Source: Polydactylus sextarius
Taxonomy: Eukaryota > Chordata > Actinopteri > Polynemidae
NCBI GenBank assembly: GCA_016801845.1
Contig: CM028914.1
Location: 21,549,466-21,613,465 of the forward strand
Length of the DNA: 64,000 bases
Direction: 5' to 3'
In this document: piece by piece, positions 55,420 through 63,985 of the stretch
Layout of the letters: every line of letters starts with the position of its first letter
Position numbering within the stretch: the first letter of the stretch is position 1
Made by a program: the position numbers and the translations under genes
The notes under the pieces: generated by a model
The model's input: only the letters and a program-made list of their open reading frames with translations
Told to the model about the DNA's origin: nothing
Databases searched by the model: none

Positions 55420-56665
55420 CTGGTTTCCATTATTTGAGGGGACATTTCTTTGACTTGCATTCATTTCCTGGAGACTTTCCTGGAAACCCTTGAGATCTCA
55501 ATTGTCTACTTGTCTAACTTTATCTAAACCTGACCCTAACCTTAACCAAACCTTAAATCATGTCTTCACCTTAATAAAACCTTAAATTTAATTTTTTTTT
55601 TTTACATTATGGGGATCCGGTTTTGTCACCATAAGGGGACGCGGCCCCCATGATGTGAGAGTGCAAACAGATTTAAGTCCCCACAACATAAGGAATACCT
55701 AGACCACACACACATGCACATAGACAGGTGGAGAACAAACACTTTGACCGGTTGCCTTAAGTCACTGTGGGAACCGCCACTGCAGCTCCCATACTTACCT
55801 GCTGTGTCGTGCTAAAGAGGAGATTTAGGAAGGCAAATAAAATAGTAGTCAGGAAATGGTCCCACAAAGCAGAGAGGATAGGAGCGAGCGGGGGGATTAA
55901 TGAGGGATAGCCAGGCTTTGATAATGCTGATGTTTGGAGGCAGTGTGTGCTCCCTGAAAGCACTTTGTTTAGCCCTTCTTGCCAGTTGCCATCTGTTCTG
56001 ATCTAGTTGCCAGATTGCCCTGAAGCAAGATCATCAAACCCCCCCCACCACCACCACACCCCTCCACTCGTTTCAGCTTTTGATCTGTAAAAGTAAACTC
56101 CAGCTACTCTTGACTCGGTGCTCACCAAGTCTGAAACCGATATGAGTTATGACGGATAGTATCTCCTGTGTAACCCTGAGGGTCATCTGTTGTCATGTTG
56201 TCATGTTGGCTATCTCCCACTCAAAGGAAGTAATGACCTGTCCTTGCCTCAGTAGGACTCCAAAATAGAAAATAGACCACCACACACGGAGATGAGGACA
56301 TCTCAGCTGCACTGAGGCTTAATTGACAGATTTGACTGTGCATATGTGACTGCAGTATGTATCCTACTTTGATGTTGTGTTGCATGTAACAGTGCTGCAG
56401 TGCCTCTGCTCTGAAACAGGCTTCATGTGCTGTGAGGTTAACCCGAAACACCCACGCTAACACACCACAGCGTTCCCTGTGATCCCTGCATATTTATATC
56501 TGAACTGTTCAAGGTTGATTCTCTCTTTAACATTCATCTGGTGTTTCTCTCCCCTCTCCTCCTTGTTCATACCCTCTCTCACCTGTTTCCTCTGTCCCTT
56601 CATTAAATTCAATCCACCTGTCCTTCTCACCTCTACGTCCCTTCCTGCTGATGCCAACATCTCTC

Positions 56666-56696
<31 letters not shown>

Positions 56697-56850
56697 CGGC
56701 CAGGCCGGGCCACTCTGCATGGCAAGTCCTCCCTCCGGATAGAGAATGTGCGTTCAGACGACCAAGGCTGGTATGAGTGTAAGGTGCTGATGCTGGAACA
56801 ACAGTATGATACCTTCCACAACGGTAGCTGGGTTCATTTAACCGTCAATG
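17243..56850 (+). CDS. igsf9b: igsf9b, first three coding exons (5' part of gene)
   Basis: The gene is read as join(17243-17306, 42981-43172, 56704-56850) and continues past the window. Spliced, it gives a signal peptide and one complete V-type Ig domain, 134 residues in all. The opening MIWYVAT, the REEPQFVTARAGE stretch, PPHVDPEYAG, DQGWYECKVLML and FHNGSWVHLT are what I recall for vertebrate IGSF9B; the related IGSF9 starts differently. In mammals IGSF9B is a type I membrane adhesion protein of inhibitory synapses. It couples to neuroligin-2 through the scaffold S-SCAM/MAGI2 and has five Ig domains, two fibronectin III domains, a membrane span and a long cytoplasmic tail. Those later parts lie outside the window. 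All exon junctions are phase 1 with GT-AG borders. Teleosts can carry two igsf9b copies, and I cannot tell which one this is. Confidence 0.93.
17788..17811. repeat. poly(A) run in CpG-rich early intron 1
   Basis: Twenty-four uninterrupted A bases within GC-rich sequence. Confidence 0.95.
18370..18442. repeat. A-rich CA/CAAA low-complexity tract
   Basis: Mixture of CA, AAAC and AAAAC units about 1.1 kb into intron 1. Confidence 0.85.
18657..18697 (+). promoter_or_regulatory. bZIP-type site cluster in early intron 1
   Basis: TGACGTGACGTCG (18657-18669) has two overlapping CRE/ATF-type cores, including the palindrome GACGTC. GTTACGTAAT (18688-18697) is a full D-box (PAR-bZIP/NFIL3 type) with the palindrome TTACGTAA. 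The two sites are 19 bases apart and 1.4 kb downstream of exon 1. The motifs are seen directly; function as an intronic enhancer is inferred. Confidence 0.35.
21068..21085. repeat. 18-bp perfect palindrome
   Basis: GCTGACAGCGCTGTCAGC is its own reverse complement. It lies in a GC-richer patch of intron 1 (about 21030-21170). Confidence 0.9.
22326..22356. repeat. (GT)n microsatellite
   Basis: About 15 GT units in intron 1. Confidence 0.95.
23768..23801. repeat. 34-bp near-perfect palindrome
   Basis: Left arm AATTTCACTGTTCTGC and right arm GCAGAACAGTGAAATT are exact reverse complements of 16 bases, separated by CA. It is short for a microRNA precursor and the loop is too tight. Confidence 0.9.
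25356..25399. repeat. (AT)n microsatellite
   Basis: About 22 AT units in intron 1. Confidence 0.95.
27791..27817. repeat. short GGACAC minisatellite
   Basis: Four and a half copies of a six-base unit, one with a T change. Confidence 0.7.
28765..29030. mobile_element. SINE-like repeat fragment
   Basis: GGGATTGAACCCCTGACCCT with CTGATTAGTG is the complement-style tRNA-like block of a widespread fish short interspersed repeat. The far end has GGATAAGCAGCG...GGATAGATGGATA, another familiar ending of such repeats. The copy is degenerate, and the family is not assigned. Confidence 0.45.
30540..30640. mobile_element. SINE-like repeat fragment
   Basis: GATTAGCGGAAGACCTGCTC followed by CACCTTCTGAGCCACA is the same block as in 28765-29030 (consensus of the type 'gattagtggacgacccgctctaccacctgagccac'). 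It is short and decayed. Confidence 0.4.
31951..32005. repeat. (ATC)n microsatellite
   Basis: Imperfect ATT/ATC array, then eight clean ATC units. Confidence 0.9.
33571..33592. repeat. (TG)n microsatellite
   Basis: Eleven units in intron 1. Confidence 0.9.
39449..39468. repeat. (AC)n microsatellite
   Basis: About ten AC units in intron 1. Confidence 0.9.
40036..40070. repeat. (CT)n microsatellite
   Basis: About 17 CT units followed at once by an imperfect GT run. Confidence 0.95.
40238..40264. repeat. (CT)n microsatellite
   Basis: About 13 CT units within a longer C/T-rich stretch. Confidence 0.95.
40405..40433. repeat. (GT)n microsatellite
   Basis: About 14 GT units ending in a G-rich stretch. 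Confidence 0.95.
41062..41126 (+). promoter_or_regulatory. tandem nuclear-receptor half-site array
   Basis: TGGTCA-A-AGGTCA-A-AGGTCA (41092-41111) forms two overlapping DR1 elements. An AGGTCA half-site lies upstream at 41062-41067 and an inverted TGACCT at 41121-41126. Runs like 'GGTCAAAGGTCAAGGTCACTGTGACC' are also part of a widespread dispersed repeat in fish, so the array may be repeat-derived rather than a selected enhancer. Confidence 0.4.
42981..43172 (+). CDS. igsf9b: igsf9b exon 2: N-terminal half of Ig domain 1
   Basis: This exon is 192 bases and phase 1 at both ends. The acceptor is TGTTTTCCCAG|GT and the donor is GCTG|GTAAGA. It encodes residues 22-86: the A-strand region (REEPQFVTARAGE), the first Ig cysteine in the motif LGCDV (Cys45), and the core Trp in VVEWFK (Trp60). 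A proline-rich loop follows (PIPFF, PPHVDPEYAG). The partner cysteine is in exon 3, so neither exon makes a domain alone. Relative to the human protein as I remember it, the loop before VVEW is two residues shorter (GQPYVVEW), which is small indel variation. The frame stays open through the exon. The only in-frame ATG upstream of its body is inside the exon, so it cannot be a first exon by itself. Confidence 0.96.
46262..46288. repeat. T-rich homopolymer-like run
   Basis: Mostly T with scattered A, intron 2. Confidence 0.8.
47838..47945 (+). repeat. dispersed fish repeat fragment
   Basis: The order 'GAAGGTTCTCAATCATC ... GGATGAAGAGTTAAACATCTTTAAGGA ... CAGTTGCCTT' (spaced) follows a repeat very common in teleost genomes, whose consensus carries 'GGATGAGAGGTGAAACGTCTTC'. 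It is degenerate. I do not assign a family name. Confidence 0.4.
48245..48675 (+). mobile_element. Tc1-like transposon remnant, 3' half (copy A)
   Basis: The plus strand follows the 3' half of a Tc1/mariner transposase: a GTCTGATGAAAC-type block, a CATCATGCTGTGGGG-like block, CAGCAGGGACAGG, then QQDNDP (the region of the second catalytic Asp) and NWDKW. It ends in a degraded GTAACTGCTGCCAG...GGACTGAGTAG tail. A 68-codon open frame at 48318-48524 is all that stays open. Multiple stops follow, so it is inactive. The 5' half is missing or unrecognisable. About 200 bases further on lies the repeat shared with 54650-54870. Confidence 0.7.
48874..49085 (+). repeat. direct repeat, unit 1 (about 215 bp)
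   Basis: This matches 54650-54870 over its whole length in the same orientation. Shared blocks include CAGTGCTTCAGT, GGTCACAATCAGAGCTGCTG, AGATACATAGAG, TTACATTGTGCCC and GTCTCAAACAAG. Identity looks like roughly 80 percent by eye, with small indels. Both units lie just downstream of Tc1-like remnants. Confidence 0.8.
49965..50250 (-). mobile_element. Tc1-like transposon remnant, minus orientation
   Basis: Reading plus, the segment starts with ATCAATCTACACTCAATAAT and CATAATGACC, the subterminal sequence of a common fish Tc1 element. It continues through AGTACTTGGTAGAA, CAGCAG...GAGTCT, ACCTGGATTTGGG and CCTCTCAAGCTCCATCAG, the complement of the transposase 3' end. It is therefore inserted opposite to the other two copies. 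It is heavily mutated, with no usable frame. Confidence 0.65.
53983..54620 (+). mobile_element. Tc1-like transposon remnant, 5' part (copy B)
   Basis: It opens with ATTGACTCCAGAAAGTATCC and CAGACTCCTTCACATTTTTC, the terminal inverted repeat of a widespread fish Tc1 element. It proceeds through CACAGTGGCTTCAATGATTG and the transposase blocks read as PSRRT, INQAFMVQWHDA and LSKRHMTA. The last recognisable part is CATGGTGGTGGTAATGTCAT. Stops and frameshifts abound. The 3' third is deleted, and the sequence runs almost directly into the repeat unit at 54650. Confidence 0.8.
54650..54870 (+). repeat. direct repeat, unit 2 (about 215 bp)
   Basis: Partner of 48874-49085, about 5.8 kb downstream in the same orientation. 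The core GGTCACAATCAGAGCTGCTG and the following AGATACATAGAG are identical in both. Only about 30 bases separate it from the Tc1-like copy B, against about 200 bases in unit 1. Confidence 0.8.
55368..55735 (+). repeat. CA-bounded interspersed fish repeat
   Basis: A (CT)n(CA)n array (55368-55417) leads into GAGGGGACATTTCTTTGACT, TGCATTCATTTCCTGGAGAC, CCTGACCCTAACCTTAACC, then ATAAGGGGAC and GTCCCCACAACATAAGG, and closes with a second CA run. This layout ('gtccccacaa..., cctaaccctaacc', between CA arrays) is a repeat seen very often in teleost genomes. It has no coding capacity. The CCCTAACC-like blocks are part of the repeat, not a telomere. Confidence 0.6.
56660..56697. repeat. (CT)n microsatellite at exon 3 acceptor
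   Basis: About 19 CT units with one CC break, ending six bases before the exon 3 boundary at 56704. It serves as the acceptor's pyrimidine tract. Confidence 0.95.
56704..56850 (+). CDS. igsf9b: igsf9b exon 3: C-terminal half of Ig domain 1
   Basis: This exon is 147 bases and phase 1 at both ends. The acceptor is CTCGGCCAG|GC and the donor is AATG|GTAAGA. It encodes the end of residue 86 through Asn134, then the first base of codon 135. It holds the E-strand (LRIENVRS), the diagnostic Ig motif DDQGWYEC (residues 104-111) with the second disulfide cysteine Cys111, and the closing G-strand WVHLTVN. Cys111 would pair with Cys45 of exon 2. Asn125 in NGS is an N-glycosylation sequon that I believe is shared with mammalian IGSF9B. 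The leftover G at the 3' end predicts an Ala codon at the start of exon 4, consistent with the A-P-P that opens Ig domain 2 in this family. The acceptor is preceded by a (CT)n microsatellite acting as its pyrimidine tract. Confidence 0.96.
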
Positions 56851-57117
56851 GTAAGAACTATCAGTGTTTATTATTTAAGCAGAGAAACAGAAATGTGTAT
56901 AGTGACTGATATGTTATTACACAGGTTTATTGACTTTTTCAAATGTTGTACTTGATGTCTGTGGGAATAATCTGGCTTTTGATTCCACAGACTTGAGGAT
57001 GATTATATCACAACAAATAAAATGTGCACCGTATGTTAGATTAACATCTAAAACTATATAAAGTGTTATGTATATTTGTTTTTAACATTGTGTAATGTTG
57101 CTATTTTTTTTTTCATG

Positions 57118-57335
57118 TTACGCTGAAGGCACAATTTAGTGTTTCAGGTATTTTGTCCCATTCTTCCTGTAAACAGGGATGAATCTTAGTCTGAATGAAG
57201 CAACAGTGCAACGACAAGATCTTCTGTGTCTCAATCTGTGTTTCAAACTTTGTCGCATTCTTTACTGGGGACAGGTGGGGACTGCAGACAGGATAGTCCA
57301 GCACCATACTGTCTTGTAGCAATAGTAACAGGTCA
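57118..57335. repeat. possible dispersed repeat
   Basis: TTTTGTCCCATTCTTCCTG, GTCGCATTCTTTACTGGGGA and CAGACAGGATAGTCCAGCAC resemble a fish repeat with 'tcttcactggggacagttggggactgcaggcaggccagtcc' that I have some memory of. A 69-codon minus-strand open frame spans it without recognisable domains. Low certainty. Confidence 0.3.
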
Positions 57336-59124
57336 CATGTAACACATATCGATACCCAACCTTGAATTACACCTCCTACTACGGCTCCTTTGTTGCATCT
57401 CTTTCTGCCTTGTTTTTTTATTAGAACCTAGGTTGATTAATTGGAAGTTTTGTTCAAACATATTGATTATTATTTATTATAGATATTGTTTATCTTCGAC
57501 ATTTTGAAGCTGCAGCAAGTGATGGAATTTCTTAATAAAAATATCAAAAATCCAAAATAGAATATTGAGAATATTGGGCAGTATTTCTGTTGAGCAGAAA
57601 CACTGCCCATTAAGAGATGAATAGCAATAGATTCACTGTATCCAGCATAAATGTAAATATTCAGAGAAAGAAATATTCTCACCTTCGCTGCAGCTCCAGC
57701 ATTTATCAAGTCACTTAATCAGACTGCATATGATGATGTTGGTTGCTGTGGTAACAGACACACTCCAGACCCCAGCTCCTCCTCGTCGTGGTCACGGCAC
57801 ATTAGCTCAGTTACATCATCGCTGCTCCCGTTCTGTTTGACTTGGCCTCACTTCTCCTCTGTCGTCCAGAAGTGTTTCGAGGCCTCGGGCGGCCTCGTTC
57901 TGTTTCTGTCTGTGTGTCCATCACTCCTCTGTCATCCTTTGTTGCCTCGTTTCCACATTGGACATGAGCTGCAGCACTTTTATCAGTTAGTTTGTCGGTA
58001 GTCAGACTCTGGTGGTGTTCAGGACATAGCTGACTGAACTGCTGTTGTTGATGTGGCAGAAACGGAGGGACAAAAATCCTGACATGATTTAAACTGTGTG
58101 AATTTAAGAATAACAAACCAAAAGTAGTGAAGCATTGAAATATAGTATATACTGTATATTCAGTCATATTTTCAAATCACAAACTACGACTGACAACAGG
58201 TCAGGTCCAGGTTTGAAACATGATCCCACTACAAAGCCTCACAAATCTGATGTTGTGTACGTCTCAGTCACTGTGTCCTCCACACTGCTGCTCTTCAGTG
58301 TGGAATGTATTTAAGTGAGAAGATAGTTGTGAAATTAAATCCATTCTAGTGGCTAAGGTAAGGAGAGATAAGGAAGACAAAGCAAGGTGTAGAAACAGGC
58401 AATGTAGGTGGAGGTCAGTGTGTGAACAAAGTCTAAACAGTAAAAGTAAAAGCTGGCTAGGTCAAAAAATACTAGCCTAAATATGCATATTCACAAGCAG
58501 CCAGTGGGAGCTAGTTGGTGACAGGTTTCTGGGCAGGTAGAGGTTCAACTGGAGGGTGGGAGGTGGTGTGGGACAGTCTGTGGAGTGATCACCTGATTCA
58601 CTACAAGGACATGTTAGTTTGCTAAAGCTCAGTGAAAGAAAAGGTGAATGGAGTCTTCTTCATTCTATGATAGAGAAACATACAGTGGAGTCAGGGACCA
58701 GGACTCAGGAGAGACACTGATCACAGAACAGTACAGGAACTTTGATGGTGATGACTGTGTATTCAGCACATTCTGTCATACAGAAGCAATGTGTATATAC
58801 ACAGCAACATGATTTACCAGGATCTATAAAAATCATTCAAGATTTAAAAAACCAGCTGAAGACTCCTTCAATAGCAGTACGCCACATCAGTTTTTTTGTA
58901 TTCTTTTATTCTGTAATTCGGAACATGGGAGGTCAAATTGGATATTCTATTTATATATTTATTTATTGGCATCCATTTATCTTTCACATTCATGTGAATG
59001 TAATATCTCAAGAATATATTGATTTTTAATTGGATTCAAAACACAAATGATGTTTTATCTTCTTATCTCTGGACTACAATTTATTTTCTGTTATTTTCTG
59101 TTAATCTGTTTTCATGGTTTTTAT

Positions 59125-59180
59125 ACTGTGAAACAGATAAATTTCCCCTTGCGGGACAAATAAAATATATTCTGTTCTAT
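59125..59180 (+). mobile_element. LINE-like 3' tail
   Basis: AATTTCCCCTTGCGGGACAA followed by ATAAAATATATTCTG resembles the hairpin-plus-AATAAA ending of fish non-LTR retrotransposons. Only the tail is recognised. Confidence 0.4.
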
Positions 59181-59324
59181 AACCGTCCAATACTTTAAAG
59201 ATGTCCGATCCAAATACGATGTCAAACAAATGACTCATTTTAAACAGCGATACATTTTATAGCCAAAAGAGCAGGTTGACCTAGTTTTCACTATAATGTA
59301 CACATTTATATTTCAATAACTCTG

Positions 59325-59485
59325 GAAGAAAATCCATCCAATCACTATCAATGTTGCTTATCCTTTGAGAGAGGCGGTGGTTGGAACAGCTCCAGCTGAC
59401 GGTGAGCAAGGCCGGGGTACACCATGGATAGGTCGCCAGTCTCTCAATGGACCAACATGCAGAGACAAACAAACACAAACATCTG
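59325..59485 (+). repeat. dispersed fish repeat fragment
   Basis: The order AAAATCCATCC, GCTTATCCTTTGAGAGAGGC, CAGCTGACGGTGAGCAAGGC, GGGGTACACCATGGATAGG and TCGCCAGTCTCTCAATGG, then CAGAGACAAACAAAC, follows a very common teleost repeat ('...GGGGTACACCCTGGACAGGTCGCCAGTC...'). No coding sequence. Confidence 0.6.
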
Positions 59486-62474
59486 TTAAGAATGTAGAGT
59501 CACTAGTAAAACGGAATGTCTTTTTGTGTGAACATTCTGCGGAGCTCTCATCCCCTGTGTATGAGAATCACAAGTATGTTGAAGCCTTAACTCTGTGTCA
59601 GCACCGTGTTTTGAAGTGAGGCTGATTATTTTAGGAATTACAGCCACAGCATCTTTTAAAGTTCAGGGCTCTGCTCCTTACTCATGCTGGAGGAGGCTCC
59701 AGCAGCACACTCCTCTATTTATAGTCCCCCATTTGCAATCCACCTCTCCCTATCATTGTCAAACATCAGTGGTTGTCAATGATTACTCTGAGCACTTTAG
59801 CTGTCAGCCTTGTTAGCAGTGAAGAAGCAAGTGATGCATATAGATTCCTGGCGAGATGCATATATACTGTGGGTGCGAGTGCTATATCGCACTCTTGCTC
59901 TTTCCCTACAAATTGACACTTCTGTTTCATTCCTGTGAACTTATCGCCCTCGAACGGCTTCCAGGCAGAGAGTTAACAGGGAACAAGATGAGCAGGAAGA
60001 CACAATGTGTTTTTTACAGTGATGTAACTGTTGTGCTGTTTGACGGAATGATTGTGAAATTTCTGGTTAGAGAAATATAAAACCAGGTGTTGCATCGCTT
60101 TGTTGTGATTGCAGTTGTTAGACACATTCACAGTTTTAATTTGCTAAGCAACATAGATGGATTGAGGATCACTGTAACTTCCCACAGTCCAGTGGGAAGT
60201 ATCCCACTTTCAAAGCTTCTCAGGACATTACTGTCCACTTTTTTCTTCCAAGATGATTTAAACTCCCAGTGTTGCCCCATTCTCCCTCACAGTGCAGGCC
60301 CCAATTCAGCATGAGGTGATGCCAAAGAAGCAGAGTTCATATCCCCCAGGGTTAGTCCTCACCAGCTCCCCCTAAAATAGCTTCAACACACCCTCCCGCT
60401 TGTCATCCCTGTGTTCTGCAGCAGAACTCTGCAGTGCCTGTGTGCTACCCCCCAGCTCCACGCTCTCTCTCTTCCCTCTCTCTTGACGTCTTCCTCTTCC
60501 ATGCTTTTGTCCTTTTACCTTGGAATTTCCAAATACACACATGTACTTTACCTCAGCACTAGAGGTGTTTTAGGAGGAAGGGATAAAAGCAATTCTTTAA
60601 CCTAGAGTATTATGTTGAACAGTGCAATGAACCCAGTCACTCTAAGATATTACAGAGTAGTAATTACCTTAAGTTGGCTTTTTTTGGCTACACTTGTTTG
60701 TGTGACCTGATGTGTGGCTGACCGTGGTGACACTGTATCAGTGTAGTGAAACACAAGTTCCAGGAAATAACAGTAGCTTTTACCAAAGCCAACATGTCAC
60801 ATTTAAAGTGTTGCTCTCTTTACAACATGTCATTGTCATGAGTCTGCTGTTGGAGATGTTACTTGTGGTGAGATTCAGAGATTGTGGTGTCCTAATGAAT
60901 ATGAAGTCAAACACTGCTTAAAGGTGATCCACCAATCAGAATGATCTCTGTGTTTATGTAATACAACTGCACAGCTGTTTGTGGAGGATTTTGCAACCCA
61001 CAGATATTAGCTTTTAACAGTTATACCAAGTCACACTTTGATAACTAGAACCACCAGCAACATCTGGGATTTAATTATAATATTTGAAGAACTTACCTGG
61101 TTGTCCTACTGATTCAGTGACCTTTCTCTGAGCCCTCTGCCTTTTTCTTCTGTCTCAATAAAATACAGATGGTAAATTGTACAGCCCCACAGATAAGCTT
61201 TGTTTCCTGATTCTCAGTGATATCAGCTGATAGGCAACACAGTGATAATACATAGAGAGAACCACAGAGGCAACCACTGAACAAGACACTTTATTACAAT
61301 AACTGTAGTTTATATCACTGATATTTCTTCACATTGACCATCTGGAGACTTTACCGAAGACCCATGTTTGTCATTTGTGTAGATAAAGTAAAAAATGACG
61401 GATATGTATCAAGATTTGTTCAAGATTGGGAGAGATCAGGTAATGTGGAATCTATGGGGCGGTTGACAATGTCTCTTGTTGCTTAAATAAGTCATCAGTC
61501 ATCAACAGTTCCATATATAACCTGTGAATGAGAATTGAAAGTTTGGTGACCTGTTTAAAGTAAAGTCTGTAGCTGAAAGGATGCTAAAGCTGTTGCACTT
61601 CAAAGAGGAGAATGTTTTTAAGGATTTGAAAAACTCCTTTCATTTTAATGAGGGAAATGTTCATTAAAAGCTGAACTGGCAAACTGAAAGTTGTTTTTAA
61701 TGATGGCTTTTAACTGATCTATAGAGTAAATAAGACCATTAATGACAGCGTATGAAGCCTTTACAACGGTGCCTCATCAGGAGACAATACAATGATTTCT
61801 GTGCAGTTATAACATATAGTTAACTATAATCCCTAACTTCCCATTGTTCATTTTTACCTGACACTGTAACATTCCTCCCTCACTTGTTTTAAAACCTCAG
61901 CTCACATGTATCTGACTTCAGCTTCACTCTTATGTTTCTTTCAGATGTGAGCCTTATCTTACTGTTTACTGCTACAGGGAGGATTTTATTGTGAAGCAGT
62001 CGTACGAAACGAAAAATACTTCACACAATAAGATGCGGGCAGTCAGCACTGTTTGTGGATGTGTTTTAAATATCACAGCGAGGAATCGTAGAAAGGGAAA
62101 GAGCCTCAGTGACCTGTAAGTGACAGTCTTCTGTGGTTTGTCTTTTACCTGCCACGCTGCACTGTGGAGAAAAAAAGACTGGCACCATGTCAGCACAGCA
62201 TGTGTGATGGTTGCTCACGGCACAGCTGAGAGTGAACATTCCCACCCCTGTCAAACAATGGCCAAAGGGAACAGTGACAGCTCTCTTACTGTATGTCAGT
62301 CTATATATACGTCAGTTCTGGTTTACTGAATAACAATAGTGTCGAGCTTACACAGTTAGACAGCTGACAAAGTCAAGGTTATTGTTTTCAGAGGAGATAA
62401 ATATTTATTTATGTGATGTTTCTGATGTTACACTGATGCTTACTGTTACAGCTGTTTTAACGTTCACAGTTTCA

Positions 62475-62530
62475 TATCCAGTAGATGTGGTGATTAAAGC
62501 ATTGGACTGTTGAGTTGTAAGTCTCACTGA
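62475..62530 (+). mobile_element. possible tRNA-derived SINE head
   Basis: GTGGTGATTAAAGCATTGGA followed by CTGTTGAGTTGTAAGTC resembles the A-box half of tRNA-derived SINEs ('gtggtttagtggttaaagc.ttggact'). No clear B box or tail follows. Confidence 0.2.
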
Positions 62531-63701
62531 CCACATACCTGTTCTTTCCAGTCTTCTGGTTCTGCTCTGCACCATTTGCATGTGTTGTAAGTTTAGAAAG
62601 CTAAGGTTGCACTGCCAACCCAACCAGACGTTTCTGCATCGTCAAAGAGTTCAGGGTTGTGGTAATGCTTTCAGGAAGATGCTTGAAATCTTGACAGCCT
62701 GTTCTTCACCAGGTAATGTGCACGGGAAGTGAAAAAGCACATTTTTGACCAATCACAGAGTTCTTAATCTCAATGTTTGCTGTAGAGGATAATCCATCTG
62801 GTTTTTGGTGACTGAAGTTGCTGTCTAACACATGCCAACTATGAGCAGGTAACAAGATGTGAGTTCAGTTGAAATATAGACAAAGCAGCCAGATCAACAT
62901 GTTATCAAACTTTCTTTGCCAGTGTCTCATGAGCTTGTTTTCAGACTTAGAGCTCTAACATTGAGTATACTAAACTAGAGATGTGATTCAGGAATCTTAA
63001 GGCTCAGCTCATAAATCTCTGCATCCTGTTCTCACTTTTACTCTGAAAACCCCAACCACAAGTTCATTCAATGTCTGTTCCATACCTGCTATGCTGTTTT
63101 TCTGTTTACAAATTGTGTAAGCCATGCATTTAAATTGAGTTTGAACATGGACAGAGCTGTTGTTTATTCATGAGTTGCCATGTGTACGTACATATTATAT
63201 AAGTTTGGTCCTGTCTGGTACTCTCCGTCCTACAGCAGCTCCAGATAATCCAAATGTAAGATGTATTTAGGTGGTGAAGCATAGAATAAAAGGCAATCAA
63301 CAAGAAAATATCTTAGAGTGACCTGATGTTCCTGGCGAGTGGAACAGGAAGTGAGCTGGCAAATGGAAAATTTTTGGAAATACCAAAATAAACAACCCAG
63401 GGTCTTAGATACAATGTTATTAGGTTTTCTTACTTTCAGGCAAAATATTCAATGATAAATTCAATGAAATATTCAACTGATATATATGAGATACTGTCTA
63501 TTAAAGGCTAGAGTATTGTCACTCATACAGTCTCTGCCTTTGTTGGTGCAGAATTAGCACTATGGCTTATGGCTGTAGCTGGGAGGACATGTTAGCGACT
63601 GAGAGGCTCCAGGATTACACATGTAAGCAGATCAGCCTCAGTCCTAAAGTGATTAGATTGAGAATATCAAAACAGGAATTATGACCAAACAAAATCATCT
63701 G

Positions 63702-63736
63702 TGATCTCTCTCTCTCTTTCTGTGTGTGTGTGTTTG
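63702..63736. repeat. compound (CT)n(GT)n microsatellite
   Basis: CT units followed by about eight GT units near the window end. Confidence 0.9.
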
Positions 63737-63985
63737 AATTGGTAGAGTTGGTTGGGGTTAAATGGGGGTGGGGGAGGAGACAGTCAGAAAACACAGCTTA
63801 AGCATGTTTGTGATGAAGACGTGCCAATTGTCTTGTATCATCATCCTCTTCATAATCTAGGCAGCCTCTGAGCTAAAGAGGATTTTGAAAAATGGTTTTA
63901 CTAAATGCAGCATGTCTGGCACATTGCTCCTAATCAACACACTCAACTGAAGTGTAAAATCCCTGAAAGGCAAGGTGCAAAAAAA

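Larger units (their letters stand above)
43173..56703 (+). other. igsf9b: intron 2 of igsf9b (13.5 kb)
   Basis: GTAAGA donor and a (CT)n-supported acceptor, phase 1. It is the most repeat-rich part of the window: three Tc1-like remnants, a duplicated segment of about 215 bp, a CA-bounded interspersed repeat and several homopolymer runs. No additional exon was recognised. The stretches 44000-46200, 50300-51900 and 52500-53900 show nothing I can name. Confidence 0.9.

Noticed and set aside
55505..55545. CCCTAACC-like blocks as an interstitial telomere
   Set aside because: The units are irregular and belong to a common CA-bounded interspersed fish repeat, not a TTAGGG array.
60285..60355. A GCC CCA ATT frame after CAG as a possible exon 4 start
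   Set aside because: The frame lacks the Ig domain 2 motif and cysteine and closes quickly. There is no donor in phase.
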